From an uncultured Candidatus Saccharibacteria bacterium (GTDB lineage: Bacteria > Patescibacteriota > Saccharimonadia > Saccharimonadales > Saccharimonadaceae): 64,000 nucleotides of DNA. Location: the NCBI GenBank assembly GCA_946406315.1, contig CAMJKD010000001.1, positions 117,667 through 181,666 on the forward strand. The letters are read 5' to 3'. The position numbers and the translations under genes are program-made. Position 1 is the first letter of the stretch, and each line of letters starts with the position of its first letter. Below, in pieces: positions 18,256 through 26,371 of the stretch. A model generated the notes under the pieces. The model was not told the DNA's origin, searched no databases, and worked only from the letters and a program-made list of their open reading frames with translations.

Positions 18256-18345
18256 TAGAATTGCCTATCTTGGCATTTTTTTCTGTCATGGCTTGGCGAA
18301 GAAGATGCGCCAAACAAAAAGAGAATACCAATCTAGACAATTCTA
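18256..18345. repeat. tRNA-trailing palindromic element, copy 2
   Basis: Outer arms TAGAATTGCC and GACAATTCTA. Inside, TGCC-TATCT-TGGCA with a T-run acts as the tRNA terminator. Same architecture as the copies at 14809 and 29827. Confidence 0.65.
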
Positions 18346-18399
18346 ATCGTTCAGGAAAATATAGTTTGTAATTAGCCTAATGGGGTGAGGAAGAATAAG

Positions 18400-20220
18400 A
18401 TGAAAGATAAGAGTAAAATTCGCAATGTGGCAATTATTGCCCACGTAGATCATGGTAAAACTACTTTAGTAGATGCTCTTTTGAAGCAGAGCAATACTTT
18501 TCGCGAGAATCAGGCGGAAATGGGTCAGACTCTTATTATGGATTCGGGCGACCAAGAGCATGAGCGCGGTATTACGATTACGGCGAAGCAAACAGCGGTT
18601 TTTTATAACGGCTATAAAATTAATATTATCGATACGCCAGGCCATGCGGACTTTTCGGGCGAAGTTGAGCGTACGCTCAATATGGCAGATGGTGTATTAC
18701 TAATTGTAGATGCGCAAGAAGGCCCAATGCCGCAGACGAAATTTGTGCTGCAGAAGGCTCTAGAATTATCTTTAACGCCGATTGTAGTCATAAATAAGAT
18801 TGATAAGCCTGCCGCACGTTTGGGCGAGGTAGAGGACGAAATTGGCGATTTGTTCTTGGAATTAGCGACTAACGAGGAGCAGCTAAAATATCCAACTTAC
18901 TATGCAATTGCGCGGGATGGTAAAGCAGGGAAAACGCCAGAATTAGACAATGATTTACATGTGGTCTTTGATGCGATTATTAATGAAATTCCGGAGCCAC
19001 AAGTTGATACGGATGATTCTAAGGGCGCACAGTTGCTTGTAGCGGCATTGGCGGCCGATAGTTATTTGGGTAAATATGCAATTGGCAAAATTTTCCGTGG
19101 CAAACTTAAGAAAAACGAAGCAGTTTCCGTAATGAAGGTTAACGGCGAAGTTGTACGCGGCAAAATTGATAGTCTGTATACTTATCGTGGCTTGGGGCGC
19201 GAAGAGGCGACTGAGGCGATAGCTGGCGATATTGTGGCTTTGGCAGGTCTAGGCGCGGCTTCGATTGGCGATACGATTGCAACTGGCGACAATCCGGAAG
19301 CGTTGCCGACAATTGAACTTGAGGCGCCAACGCTGAGCATTTATATCGGACCAAATACGTCTCCGCTGAAGGGGCGCGAGGGCGAATTTACGACTTCGCG
19401 TCAAATTGGCGATCGTCTGAAACGTGAACTTGAGACGAATATTGCTTTGCGTTTGGAGCCGCAGGGTTTGGGCTATAAAGTGTCGGGTCGTGGCGAATTG
19501 CATTTGTCTGTACTGATTGAGACGATGCGTCGTGAAGGTTACGAGATGGAAGTTGGTCGTCCAGAAGTCGTTTACAAAATGGAAAATGGCGTTGAAATGG
19601 AGCCGGTGGAAGAATTAACAATTGAGGTAGCATCGGAATTCGTAGGTGCAGTTTCGCAAGAGTTAGGTGTGCGTAAGGCGGAATTAGTCGAACAAGAAAT
19701 GACAACAACTGGTAGTGTACGTTTTCGCTATAACATTACTACGGCAGCTTTGATTGGTTTACGTAATAATCTCTTGACGGAAACCAAAGGAACGGCGATT
19801 ATGAACACTTTACCAAAAGGTTATCAGCCGGTAACTTCACATTATCGTCAGGAGCGCAATGGTGCTTTAGTAGCTTCAGAAGCTGGTCAAAGTACAGCTT
19901 ATGCGCTTGATGCAGCGCAAGCACGTGGAATTTTGTATATTCCGCCACAAGTTGATGTTTATATGGGCATGATTGTGGGCTTATCAAAGAAAGATGAACT
20001 AGACATTAATGTTTGTCGCGAGAAGCAGCTTACTAATATGCGTACGCATGCATCGGATGGGGCAATTCAGTTGACGCCTTATACGCAATTATCGCTTGAA
20101 CAATGTCTAGATTTCTTGATGGAAGATGAGCTTTTGGAAGTTACGCCAAAGTCGTTACGTTTGCGCAAAAAAGAGCTGAACCCAACCATGCGCAAGCGTC
20201 AGCGTAACCATCAATTGTAG
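18400..20220 (+). CDS. typA: Ribosome-associated GTPase TypA/BipA
   Basis: TypA is a translational GTPase related to EF-G that helps 50S assembly and stress or cold growth. The 606-aa protein has G1 AHVDHGKTT, the switch region MDSGDQEHERGITI, DTPGHADF (G3), NKID (G4), then domain II, the EF-G-like domain V and the TypA-specific C-terminal domain with KSLRLRKKELN. Full family length. The ATG at 18400 is preferred over the in-frame GTG at 18385 because GAGG lies between them as a ribosome binding site. It follows tRNA-Val and its palindromic element. Confidence 0.95.
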   Translation: MKDKSKIRNVAIIAHVDHGKTTLVDALLKQSNTFRENQAEMGQTLIMDSGDQEHERGITITAKQTAVFYNGYKINIIDTPGHADFSGEVERTLNMADGVLLIVDAQEGPMPQTKFVLQKALELSLTPIVVINKIDKPAARLGEVEDEIGDLFLELATNEEQLKYPTYYAIARDGKAGKTPELDNDLHVVFDAIINEIPEPQVDTDDSKGAQLLVAALAADSYLGKYAIGKIFRGKLKKNEAVSVMKVNGEVVRGKIDSLYTYRGLGREEATEAIAGDIVALAGLGAASIGDTIATGDNPEALPTIELEAPTLSIYIGPNTSPLKGREGEFTTSRQIGDRLKRELETNIALRLEPQGLGYKVSGRGELHLSVLIETMRREGYEMEVGRPEVVYKMENGVEMEPVEELTIEVASEFVGAVSQELGVRKAELVEQEMTTTGSVRFRYNITTAALIGLRNNLLTETKGTAIMNTLPKGYQPVTSHYRQERNGALVASEAGQSTAYALDAAQARGILYIPPQVDVYMGMIVGLSKKDELDINVCREKQLTNMRTHASDGAIQLTPYTQLSLEQCLDFLMEDELLEVTPKSLRLRKKELNPTMRKRQRNHQL

Positions 20221-20234
20221 TATAGTTTAGACAT

Positions 20235-20360
20235 ATGCAAGAGGGTGAGCGCAAAGATTTATTTACTTTGATTGATGATATTTCTTCGTGTCGAATTAAT
20301 TATGTGAAGTACTGGCATATTCTATTACAGACAATGCGTGAGGATGGTTTAATAGATTAA
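20235..20360 (+). CDS. 41-aa hypothetical protein
   Basis: This small gene starts at MQEGERKDLFTLIDDISS and ends just before its own terminator. TATAGT lies 8 nt before the ATG and no ribosome binding site is visible, so it appears leaderless like several genes here. The peptide is soluble, with a helical, aromatic C-terminal half. It follows typA by 14 bp. Function unknown. The neat promoter-gene-terminator layout supports it as real. Confidence 0.5.
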   Translation: MQEGERKDLFTLIDDISSCRINYVKYWHILLQTMREDGLID

Positions 20361-20361
20361 A

Positions 20362-20391
20362 AAGCTCATGTTTGACATGAGTTTTATACTC
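20362..20391 (+). terminator. Rho-independent terminator
   Basis: CTCATG-TTTGA-CATGAG stem followed by TTTTAT, right after the 41-aa gene. Confidence 0.75.
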
Positions 20392-20453
20392 TAAGAAAAT
20401 AGACTAGACATTATTAGTGATGATTCTCACGATGGAGAGAGGGGGGTGATAGA

Positions 20454-20651
20454 ATGTTGACCCTTAAAACAATTGGTCTAGTAATTCTGTCTGTTGCAAT
20501 AACTTGGGTTGTGGCTGAATTTTTAATCAATGCGATAATGCTAATGTGGGTGTATCCATATGCCTTGAGCTTTGTTGTGGTGTTTCTGGAGGATAAAGGT
20601 CGCGGCTACTTCGGGTTGGTTTACGAACGGCTTTTTCGCTATGCAATATGA
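20454..20651 (+). CDS. Small two-helix membrane protein, 65 aa
   Basis: The peptide is mostly hydrophobic, with two membrane segments (about 5-25 and 28-48) and a short basic tail. A GAGAGGGGGG ribosome binding site precedes the ATG. Its last 11 bases overlap the start of the next gene, which indicates translational coupling. I do not recognise it. A small membrane partner for the 72-aa soluble protein is likely from the overlap alone. Confidence 0.5.
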   Translation: MLTLKTIGLVILSVAITWVVAEFLINAIMLMWVYPYALSFVVVFLEDKGRGYFGLVYERLFRYAI

Positions 20652-20859
20652 ATTTTGCCTGGTTCCTAGGATTGGACGTTTTGACCATTTTGAAGATGGG
20701 GCTGACGAGGGGGATAAAATGGCAGTATTCAAGCAGCTGGATGGCGAAGAATTCAGTTTGAGCATGGAGCCTTGGGGTGCGGAAGATTATCCGGAAGAGA
20801 GCTACCGCTATGCTGTAATGGACGCCTTCAATTATCAGGCGTTCTTTCAATTAATTTAG
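20641..20859 (+). CDS. Small acidic protein, 72 aa
   Basis: It begins at MQYEFCLVPRIGRFD inside the end of the previous gene, with no ribosome binding site of its own, as expected for a coupled gene. The product is soluble and acidic. It ends 20 bp before a bidirectional terminator. No family recognised; the pair looks like a small two-gene unit. Confidence 0.5.
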   Translation: MQYEFCLVPRIGRFDHFEDGADEGDKMAVFKQLDGEEFSLSMEPWGAEDYPEESYRYAVMDAFNYQAFFQLI

Positions 20860-20878
20860 ATTTACTAGACCAAAAAAA

Positions 20879-20916
20879 TAGGCTCGGAATGGAGATTCCG
20901 GGCCTTTCTGTTGTTT
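20879..20916. terminator. Bidirectional terminator between convergent genes
   Basis: AGGCTCGGAAT/ATTCCGGGCCT stem with T-rich tracts on both strands. It ends the 20454-20859 pair and the minus-strand zinc-ribbon gene. Confidence 0.8.
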
Positions 20917-20921
20917 TTTAT

Positions 20922-22079
20922 TCATTCGTCTATCAATTCAATGCGTCCAGTGATGTGTACTTTAACGCGAAGTTGGTCGCCAATTGAAATATAGCGCCAG
21001 TCTTCATAATCGAGCGTATAATGAGATTCCTTATCCTCGTAGATGGCGGAAAGTCCATAGCTTGCCATATGTGCGCCTTCGCGCTTTTTGTCGGAGGTGA
21101 GTTTAACCTCTGGCCAGTATGGCTCTCTATTGTGCGCCGAGGCGGTTTCCGTATGGTCATAGACCCATCGTTCGATGTCGTAATAATATTTGGTTTGATA
21201 AACAGGCTCGTTGCGGTAAACGGGTTCATCTGTGTAGTACGTTTCCGTGCCGTAATCGTAAACCGTGCGAGTTTCTTCCTCGAAATAGCCATTACCAAGG
21301 TCGCGATAGCCTACGACTTCTTCGTGGCTACCAATGACGACCGTGCGCTCGTGCGACACTTTTTCGTAGTGATCGAGCACTTGCTCGTAATGATGTATTT
21401 CGTTCTGCGTATAGGTTACGCGTCCACCAGACGGAACGTACCAGTCCGATTCGCTTACGGTGCGATATTCTTCGATGACAATATTACGTTCCCAATCCAT
21501 ATCAGTGACAGTAATCGTGCGTTCCTTAGGCATTAAGACCATTACGATACAGATGATTGCAAGAATGATTGCCGCGAGAATGCCGATGCCTCTCCAGGGT
21601 AAATTGGAAATAGTATCGGAGAAGCCATTCCAATAGGTGTCGTCGTTGTTGTCGCCATCGTTATCGGTAGCATTGTGTGCATTGCTGTAGCGACTATTTC
21701 TGGATGTTTGACCCGCCGCGTAATGTCTGGTGGCGTCAATGGTGGTGTCAATGGTGGCGACGCGTTCTGGGTGAAGTTCAAAATAGTGTTTATCGCTTTC
21801 ATCCCTAGAGTGACCGCAATTATGACAGATTGTTTTATTGGCGGGATTGTTACTGTCGCAATAGCTGCAAGTCCAGTCTGGACCGGCTTTTGCTTGACGA
21901 TATTCATCGCTGTTAGGTGAAACTACGTGGCGCGGTTTGTTGCTGTCGTGTGGAGTAACATGAAAGACCACGTCTTTGCCGCGCGTTTTGCCGCAGTTTG
22001 GGCAGGTGTAGATATTACCTGCAATATCTGTTGTGTTGCAATAATCACAATCCCAATATCCTCTAACTATTTTCCCCAA
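20922..22079 (-). CDS. Zinc-ribbon membrane protein
   Basis: The 385-aa protein has two CxxC...CxxC zinc ribbons in its first ~95 residues (YWDCDYCNTTD with CPNCGKTRG, then WTCSYCDSNN with CHNCGHSRD), a polar linker, one membrane segment (about 172-190), and a ~190-aa outer domain rich in Tyr, His and Glu. Zinc-ribbon proteins with one membrane helix are widespread, usually with unassigned roles. It could sense or recruit at the membrane. It is separated from rsmH by a long non-coding region. Confidence 0.68.
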   Translation of the reverse strand: MGKIVRGYWDCDYCNTTDIAGNIYTCPNCGKTRGKDVVFHVTPHDSNKPRHVVSPNSDEYRQAKAGPDWTCSYCDSNNPANKTICHNCGHSRDESDKHYFELHPERVATIDTTIDATRHYAAGQTSRNSRYSNAHNATDNDGDNNDDTYWNGFSDTISNLPWRGIGILAAIILAIICIVMVLMPKERTITVTDMDWERNIVIEEYRTVSESDWYVPSGGRVTYTQNEIHHYEQVLDHYEKVSHERTVVIGSHEEVVGYRDLGNGYFEEETRTVYDYGTETYYTDEPVYRNEPVYQTKYYYDIERWVYDHTETASAHNREPYWPEVKLTSDKKREGAHMASYGLSAIYEDKESHYTLDYEDWRYISIGDQLRVKVHITGRIELIDE

Positions 22080-22513
22080 TACTTTTTAAAACCTCCTGCG
22101 TATATGGACGAATGAAATATTAATGAGCGACAAGATGGTAGGGGAGGGCACTTGTAAATTGCCACCTAGTTCATCTTAATTATTGATATTTTACAATGTT
22201 TATGTTTAGTAGTCAATAGCGGTAGGTATGCCTATTTTAAAATATATTGTAAAAAATGCAATAGGGACTATGTTCGGTTATTAAAATATGGAATATGACA
22301 ATATGCAAGTGTGGAAAAGCATAAGAAAAAAATTTTTTTTGTTCGGTTTTACATCTGTTTTTGTGGCTATTTTTGCACCATAATGTGGAAAACTAGATCA
22401 AAAAAGGTCTTGTATTTTTAGAAAATGTTGTCTAAACTAAGGACAAGTGGAAACAAAAAAATAAAAACCACGAAATAAAAATAAAAACCATAAACGGTTG
22501 GAGAAAAAAGACA
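22080..22513. other. Non-coding region before the division cluster
   Basis: AT-rich and without a supportable gene. It contains two TGTGGAAAA words (about 22312 and 22385), an AGTGGAAAC word (about 22446), a possible promoter TTGTAT-17-TAAACT and two AAAATAAAAACCA repeats in the A-rich leader of the 22514 micro-ORF. Confidence 0.5.
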
Positions 22514-22582
22514 ATGAGAAAGAAGATTAATGTAGAGAACCAATCGCAAGCATATCAGGTTGTTACGTTGACGAAGCGCTAA
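22514..22582 (+). CDS. Micro-ORF 1, 22 aa, upstream of rsmH
   Basis: ATG with GGAG upstream opens a 22-codon basic peptide. Its core KINVENQSQAYQV aligns with KITVTNRSRAQQV of the micro-ORF at 23831. The stop codon lies inside a hairpin (22537-22544 with 22582-22589) followed by TTATTTT, so ribosome position on this peptide could decide termination. It is either a true micro-protein or an attenuation leader; the likeness of the two peptides favours selection on the amino acids. Confidence 0.55.
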   Translation: MRKKINVENQSQAYQVVTLTKR

Positions 22583-22596
22583 TTGGTTCTTATTTT
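22537..22596 (+). terminator. Attenuator-like hairpin overlapping micro-ORF 1
   Basis: GAACCAAT pairs with ATTGGTTC across the peptide's last codons and is followed by TTATTTT. The weak U-run and overlap with translation suggest conditional termination, not a plain terminator. Confidence 0.45.
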
Positions 22597-22864
22597 AGTA
22601 CATTAAAAACGTTCGAATCCGAACATCTAGGAGTTTTGGGCGCGTTTAGGATACGCGACATAGAAACCGTAGGTACATTCATTAAAATACACACCTCCCA
22701 AACATATAACTCCACCTCACACAAATTAAGTCTCTCAACTCTACAATTAATGGGTTGGCTAAATGCTGGCTGGTGATTGTAGAATCTTAAATGTGTAAAG
22801 GACAAAATAAACAACAAAAAACACAAACACCTGAAATTTCTAGATGCTCGGGTTCGAACTACGA

Positions 22865-22870
22865 TATAAT
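22865..22870 (+). promoter_or_regulatory. -10 element of leaderless rsmH
   Basis: TATAAT ends 6 nt before the ATG at 22877. The upstream in-frame ATG at 22844 lies before this promoter and is not preferred. Confidence 0.6.
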
Positions 22871-22876
22871 GAAGAG

Positions 22877-23752
22877 ATGAATGAAGTTCATATTCCAGTG
22901 TTATTATCGGATGTAATAAAGTATCTGCGGCCGTCAGAAGGTGAGACGTATTTAGACCTTACGGCGGGATATGGTGGGCACGCTGATAAAATTTTGGAAG
23001 TAACTCGGAACTATAATGGAGCGGTCCTGAATGACCGTGATCAAAATGCGATTGATTTCCTTAAGGCGAAGTACAATGATGTGAAGCCGAAATTAATGCA
23101 TGATGATTTTTATAGTACTGCGCTACGACTTGTGGAGAGTGAAATGAGATTCGATATGATTCTGGCGGACTTTGGCGTTTCTTCGCCGCAACTAGATAGA
23201 GGGGAACGAGGTTTTTCGTTTGCTAAGGAAGCGCGACTTGATATGCGAATGGATGAGTCGCAAGAATTGGATGCTTGGACGATTGTAAATAAGTGGAGCG
23301 AACGGAAATTAGCGGATATTTTTGAACAATACGCAGAGGAACGACGTGGTCGTGCTAAATTGCTAGCCCGCGAAATCTGCATGAATCGACCAGTCGAAAC
23401 AACTACCGAACTCGCCGATTTAATAAAATCAAAATCGCCGTACTCGCATACACATCCGGCGACACGGATTTTTCAGGCAATTAGGATTGTCGTAAACGAT
23501 GAGCTTGAAATTATCGAAAAGACATTGCCATTATTGCCGAAGCTATTAAATCCGGGCGGAAGGGTAGCAATCATAACTTTTCACAGCCTCGAGGATCGGC
23601 TCGTTAAAGAGTATTTTAAGGATGAAAGTAGTAAAGGTTTAGAGTCGACATTGCGCATTATAACAAAGAAGCCAATTGTTGCGGATAAAACTGAAATCGT
23701 TAATAATCCCCGCGCGCGGAGTGCAAAGCTGAGGGTGGCCGAGAAGATTTGA
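22877..23752 (+). CDS. rsmH: 16S rRNA (cytosine1402-N4)-methyltransferase
   Basis: RsmH (MraW) methylates C1402 of 16S rRNA in the decoding centre using SAM. The 291-aa protein starts HIPVLLSDVIKYL, then the SAM loop YLDLTAGYGGH, MILADFGVSSPQLD, RGFSFAKEARLDMRM, ATRIFQAIRIVVNDEL and IITFHSLEDRLVK, all signature segments. Normal family length is about 300. It opens the division/cell-wall cluster. The usual upstream mraZ is absent here; a micro-ORF and a non-coding stretch take its place. No ribosome binding site; leaderless start. Confidence 0.95.
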   Translation: MNEVHIPVLLSDVIKYLRPSEGETYLDLTAGYGGHADKILEVTRNYNGAVLNDRDQNAIDFLKAKYNDVKPKLMHDDFYSTALRLVESEMRFDMILADFGVSSPQLDRGERGFSFAKEARLDMRMDESQELDAWTIVNKWSERKLADIFEQYAEERRGRAKLLAREICMNRPVETTTELADLIKSKSPYSHTHPATRIFQAIRIVVNDELEIIEKTLPLLPKLLNPGGRVAIITFHSLEDRLVKEYFKDESSKGLESTLRIITKKPIVADKTEIVNNPRARSAKLRVAEKI

Positions 23753-23830
23753 CCAATCTTGATGGCGCCTATAGTGTTGTATGACGAGGCGCAATCGTAA
23801 AACAAAAAACAAAAAAAGGAGTATAAGAGT

Positions 23831-23893
23831 ATGGCAAAAATTACTGTTACGAACAGAAGCCGTGCGCAACAAGTTAAAGTTCACTTCCGCTAA
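23831..23893 (+). CDS. Micro-ORF 2, 20 aa, upstream of ftsL-like gene
   Basis: A clear AAGGAG precedes ATG of MAKITVTNRSRAQQVKVHFR. The peptide resembles micro-ORF 1 at 22514 (shared K-I-x-V-x-N-x-S-x-A-x-Q-V pattern). A TTAGC/GCTAA hairpin follows the stop. It lies between rsmH and ftsL, about 80 bp after rsmH, in an A-rich leader. Too short for standard gene callers. Confidence 0.6.
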   Translation: MAKITVTNRSRAQQVKVHFR

Positions 23894-24162
23894 TTGTTAG
23901 CTATATTTTGGCTAAGCAAAAAGATTTTATTTTGACCGATAAAAATTCTTTTTGATATAAAAACGCAAATACGACCTATATGCCCCGGGTTTCGGGGTGC
24001 CTCTACGATAGGTGTAGTTAGCGCGGAGTGTGTAGACCTATAAACATTTTTGACCTTCTTTGGTGAAGCTGGGCATTTTTCTCTTTGTGTCCAGCTTACC
24101 GCCAAAGCTTTTGAATGTAGAGAAGTGTGAATATAAAACAAAAATAAAAAACGGAAATTTTG
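23894..24162 (+). other. Structured leader region before ftsL-like gene
   Basis: No gene. It can form a TTAGC/GCTAA hairpin, an ACCTAT...ATAGGT stem enclosing CCCCGGGTTTCGGGG, and a long CTTTGG-AAGCTGG...CCAGCTT-CCAAAG stem (about 24058-24116). An A-rich tract leads to the next start. It may be a regulatory leader or a small RNA. I could not match it to a known family. Confidence 0.4.
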
Positions 24163-24525
24163 ATGCCAGCATATTACGCAACCAGAAGAATGTCGGGAAC
24201 GAGTAGCCCATCGAGTACATGGGTACGTAATCGTAACGCGGTTCGTCATAACTCGAAGATTATCCTGGGGCCGGTTAATCATACAATTGTGATTGTTTTA
24301 ATTGTGTTGTTAACTGGCTTGATTTTTCTGACGCAAAGTACGAAAGTAACCAATTATGACGTCGAAATAGCCAAGGTAGATGACGAGATTACGAATCTCG
24401 AAGCGCAGAGGGATGCGTTAGCGGTGGAAAATGCGAAGATTACCGCTAAGGCTGCAGATGAAGACAATAATAAAGTCGCAACGACGATGGTTGATGCGAA
24501 TAGTGCGGATTTTGTGAAAGAATAA
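24163..24525 (+). CDS. ftsL: FtsL/DivIC-like division protein
   Basis: This 120-aa bitopic protein has a basic cytoplasmic tail, one membrane segment (about 45-65) and a periplasmic-side coiled coil (VDDEITNLEAQRDALAVENAKI). That is the FtsL/DivIC layout, and the position between rsmH and ftsI is the classic ftsL slot. Sequence alone is too divergent to prove it. The ATG at 24163 is taken instead of the TTG one codon earlier; only a weak GGA precedes it. A terminator follows, so ftsI has its own promoter. Confidence 0.65.
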   Translation: MPAYYATRRMSGTSSPSSTWVRNRNAVRHNSKIILGPVNHTIVIVLIVLLTGLIFLTQSTKVTNYDVEIAKVDDEITNLEAQRDALAVENAKITAKAADEDNNKVATTMVDANSADFVKE

Positions 24526-24544
24526 TCACTTTTTTCTTGTAAAA

Positions 24545-24573
24545 AACCGGTCAGTGTTTGGCCGGATTTTTTA
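24545..24573 (+). terminator. Rho-independent terminator
   Basis: AACCGG...CCGG hairpin followed by ATTTTTT between the ftsL-like gene and ftsI. Confidence 0.65.
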
Positions 24574-24598
24574 TGTTTAATATGGGGTAGCGATGTAG

Positions 24599-24604
24599 TA
24601 TAAT
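24599..24604 (+). promoter_or_regulatory. -10 element of leaderless ftsI
   Basis: TATAAT ends 6 nt before the ftsI ATG, with no ribosome binding site between. Confidence 0.55.
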
Positions 24605-24610
24605 TTACTT

Positions 24611-26356
24611 ATGTTTATGTCGCGTAAATCGCGTTATCTATTGGTTCGAGTGCTAGTTTTTATAGCATTATTTGTTGCGGTTGTGCGATTATTTTTAGTA
24701 CAAATTGTCGACCACCGCAGATATGTTGATGTGGCAAGCGAGATGCGAGTTTCGAAGTATACATTGTTGGCTAAACGAGGCGAGGTCTATATGATGAGCG
24801 GTCAGAATTCGACGACGCCTGTGATTATGAATGAGCGCACTTGGTTAATTTTTGTTGATCCGAGTTATGTGCAAGATAAAGATAAAGTTCAAGCACAATT
24901 GACGAATATTTTAGGTAAACAGATTATTACAACATGGGACAAAGTTTGGTCGGACATGGAGAGTGGTTATGTCGAAATTGCAAAACACGTAAATTACGAA
25001 ACGGTGACGAAAGTAAAGGAGGCCAATTTGCGCGGGGTTGGCCAAAAGGAGACGTCGCGTCGCGTGTATCCGGCGGGGCAATTAGGCGCGCAGATTTTGG
25101 GCTTTATTAATGCGGAGGGTGTCGGTACGGGATTAGAAGGCGCATTGAATGACCGTTTGGCTGGTAAGAATGGTTTATTGAAGACGGTAACGGATGTTAA
25201 TCAAATTCCGCTTTCGATTGGCGATGACAATGTCGAAATTCCGGCTAAGGATGGCGATAATATTGTTTTGACGATTGACGATAATGTGCAGCGAAAAATT
25301 GAGAAGATTCTGAAGGCGCGTATGGAGAATAATAAAGCCATTACGGCGGCGAGTGTGATTGTAATGGATCCAAAGACGGGAAAAGTCATGGCGATGGCAA
25401 ATTATCCATCATTTAATCCAGAAGAATACTATAAGGTGAAGGATGCGTCGTTATTTACGAATCGTGTAGTCGAGTCGCCTTATGAGCCGGCATCGGTTTG
25501 TAAAACTTTTACTTATGCGGCGGCGATTAATGAAGGCGCGATTCGGCCAACGGATACTTATTACAATAAAGGTTATACGATGGTGGGTGATCGTAGGATG
25601 CAGAATGCTTTAACGAATACGGCTTTGGGTGAGATTAATTTTCGGACAGCTTTGGATTATTCGTTTAATACGGGGTCGATTGAGGCTTTGCGTCGGATGG
25701 GTGGTGGTAGCATTACGAAGCAGGCACGTACGAAATTCTACAATTATTTGACGGATAATTTTGGTTTAGGTAAAAGGACGGGGATTGAACTGAATGATGC
25801 TCCGGGAATTATTATCAGTCCAGAAGAAGATGAGGGCAATGCGGTGCGTTATGCAAATATGACCTTTGGCCAGGGGATGAATTTGACGATGGTGCAGGTT
25901 GCATCGGCGTTTTCGTCTTTAGTTAATGGCGGGAAATATTATCAGCCAACAATTATTGCCGGCACGATGAATAATGGTGCATTTTATGATGAGGGGAATA
26001 AAGAACCAATTAGGCAGACAATTGCGGAGAGTACGAGTACACAAATGCGTTCGATGCTTGAGGAAGTGCGTGCAAATGAAGTGCCGAAATCTGGCGATAA
26101 AGCTGGGTATAAGATAGGCATAAAAACTGGTACGTCGGAGACGTATGATGCGAGTGGCAGATATACTTCAGATGCAACAATCGCGAGCGTGATTGGCTAT
26201 GGGCGTAGAAATGAGGAGGGGTCAATGCCGGAATATGTCGTGATGGTGCGATTAGATGGTAATAGTCTCTTATGGGGCTCTCTAGATGCGGTGCCGGTAT
26301 TTACCGAGATTAGTAATTATTTGTTAGAATATTTAAGAATAGAGCCAATAAAATAG
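24611..26356 (+). CDS. ftsI: Penicillin-binding protein 2/FtsI-type transpeptidase
   Basis: The 581-aa class B PBP cross-links septal peptidoglycan together with FtsW. It has a short cytoplasmic tail, one membrane helix (about 10-30), a dimerisation/pedestal domain (RGEVYMMSG, ILGFINAEGVGTGLEG) and a transpeptidase domain. The active-site Ser lies in ASVCKTF (SxxK, about 295), with SFN (about 350) and KTGTSE (about 506). An insertion near the KTG strand reads TYDASGRYTSDATIAS. Length is typical. It is followed 15 bp later by mraY and opens the ftsI-mraY-ftsW-murG run. Confidence 0.93.
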   Translation: MFMSRKSRYLLVRVLVFIALFVAVVRLFLVQIVDHRRYVDVASEMRVSKYTLLAKRGEVYMMSGQNSTTPVIMNERTWLIFVDPSYVQDKDKVQAQLTNILGKQIITTWDKVWSDMESGYVEIAKHVNYETVTKVKEANLRGVGQKETSRRVYPAGQLGAQILGFINAEGVGTGLEGALNDRLAGKNGLLKTVTDVNQIPLSIGDDNVEIPAKDGDNIVLTIDDNVQRKIEKILKARMENNKAITAASVIVMDPKTGKVMAMANYPSFNPEEYYKVKDASLFTNRVVESPYEPASVCKTFTYAAAINEGAIRPTDTYYNKGYTMVGDRRMQNALTNTALGEINFRTALDYSFNTGSIEALRRMGGGSITKQARTKFYNYLTDNFGLGKRTGIELNDAPGIIISPEEDEGNAVRYANMTFGQGMNLTMVQVASAFSSLVNGGKYYQPTIIAGTMNNGAFYDEGNKEPIRQTIAESTSTQMRSMLEEVRANEVPKSGDKAGYKIGIKTGTSETYDASGRYTSDATIASVIGYGRRNEEGSMPEYVVMVRLDGNSLLWGSLDAVPVFTEISNYLLEYLRIEPIK

Positions 26357-26371
26357 AAAGGATAGTGCCGA

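Noticed and set aside
22080..22513. Replication origin suggested by TGTGGAAAA words
   Set aside because: Only two or three imperfect DnaA-box-like words at irregular spacing and no dnaA or dnaN nearby.
22590..22826. 78-aa minus-strand ORF
   Set aside because: No ribosome binding site, atypical composition, and antisense to the rsmH leader; likely chance.
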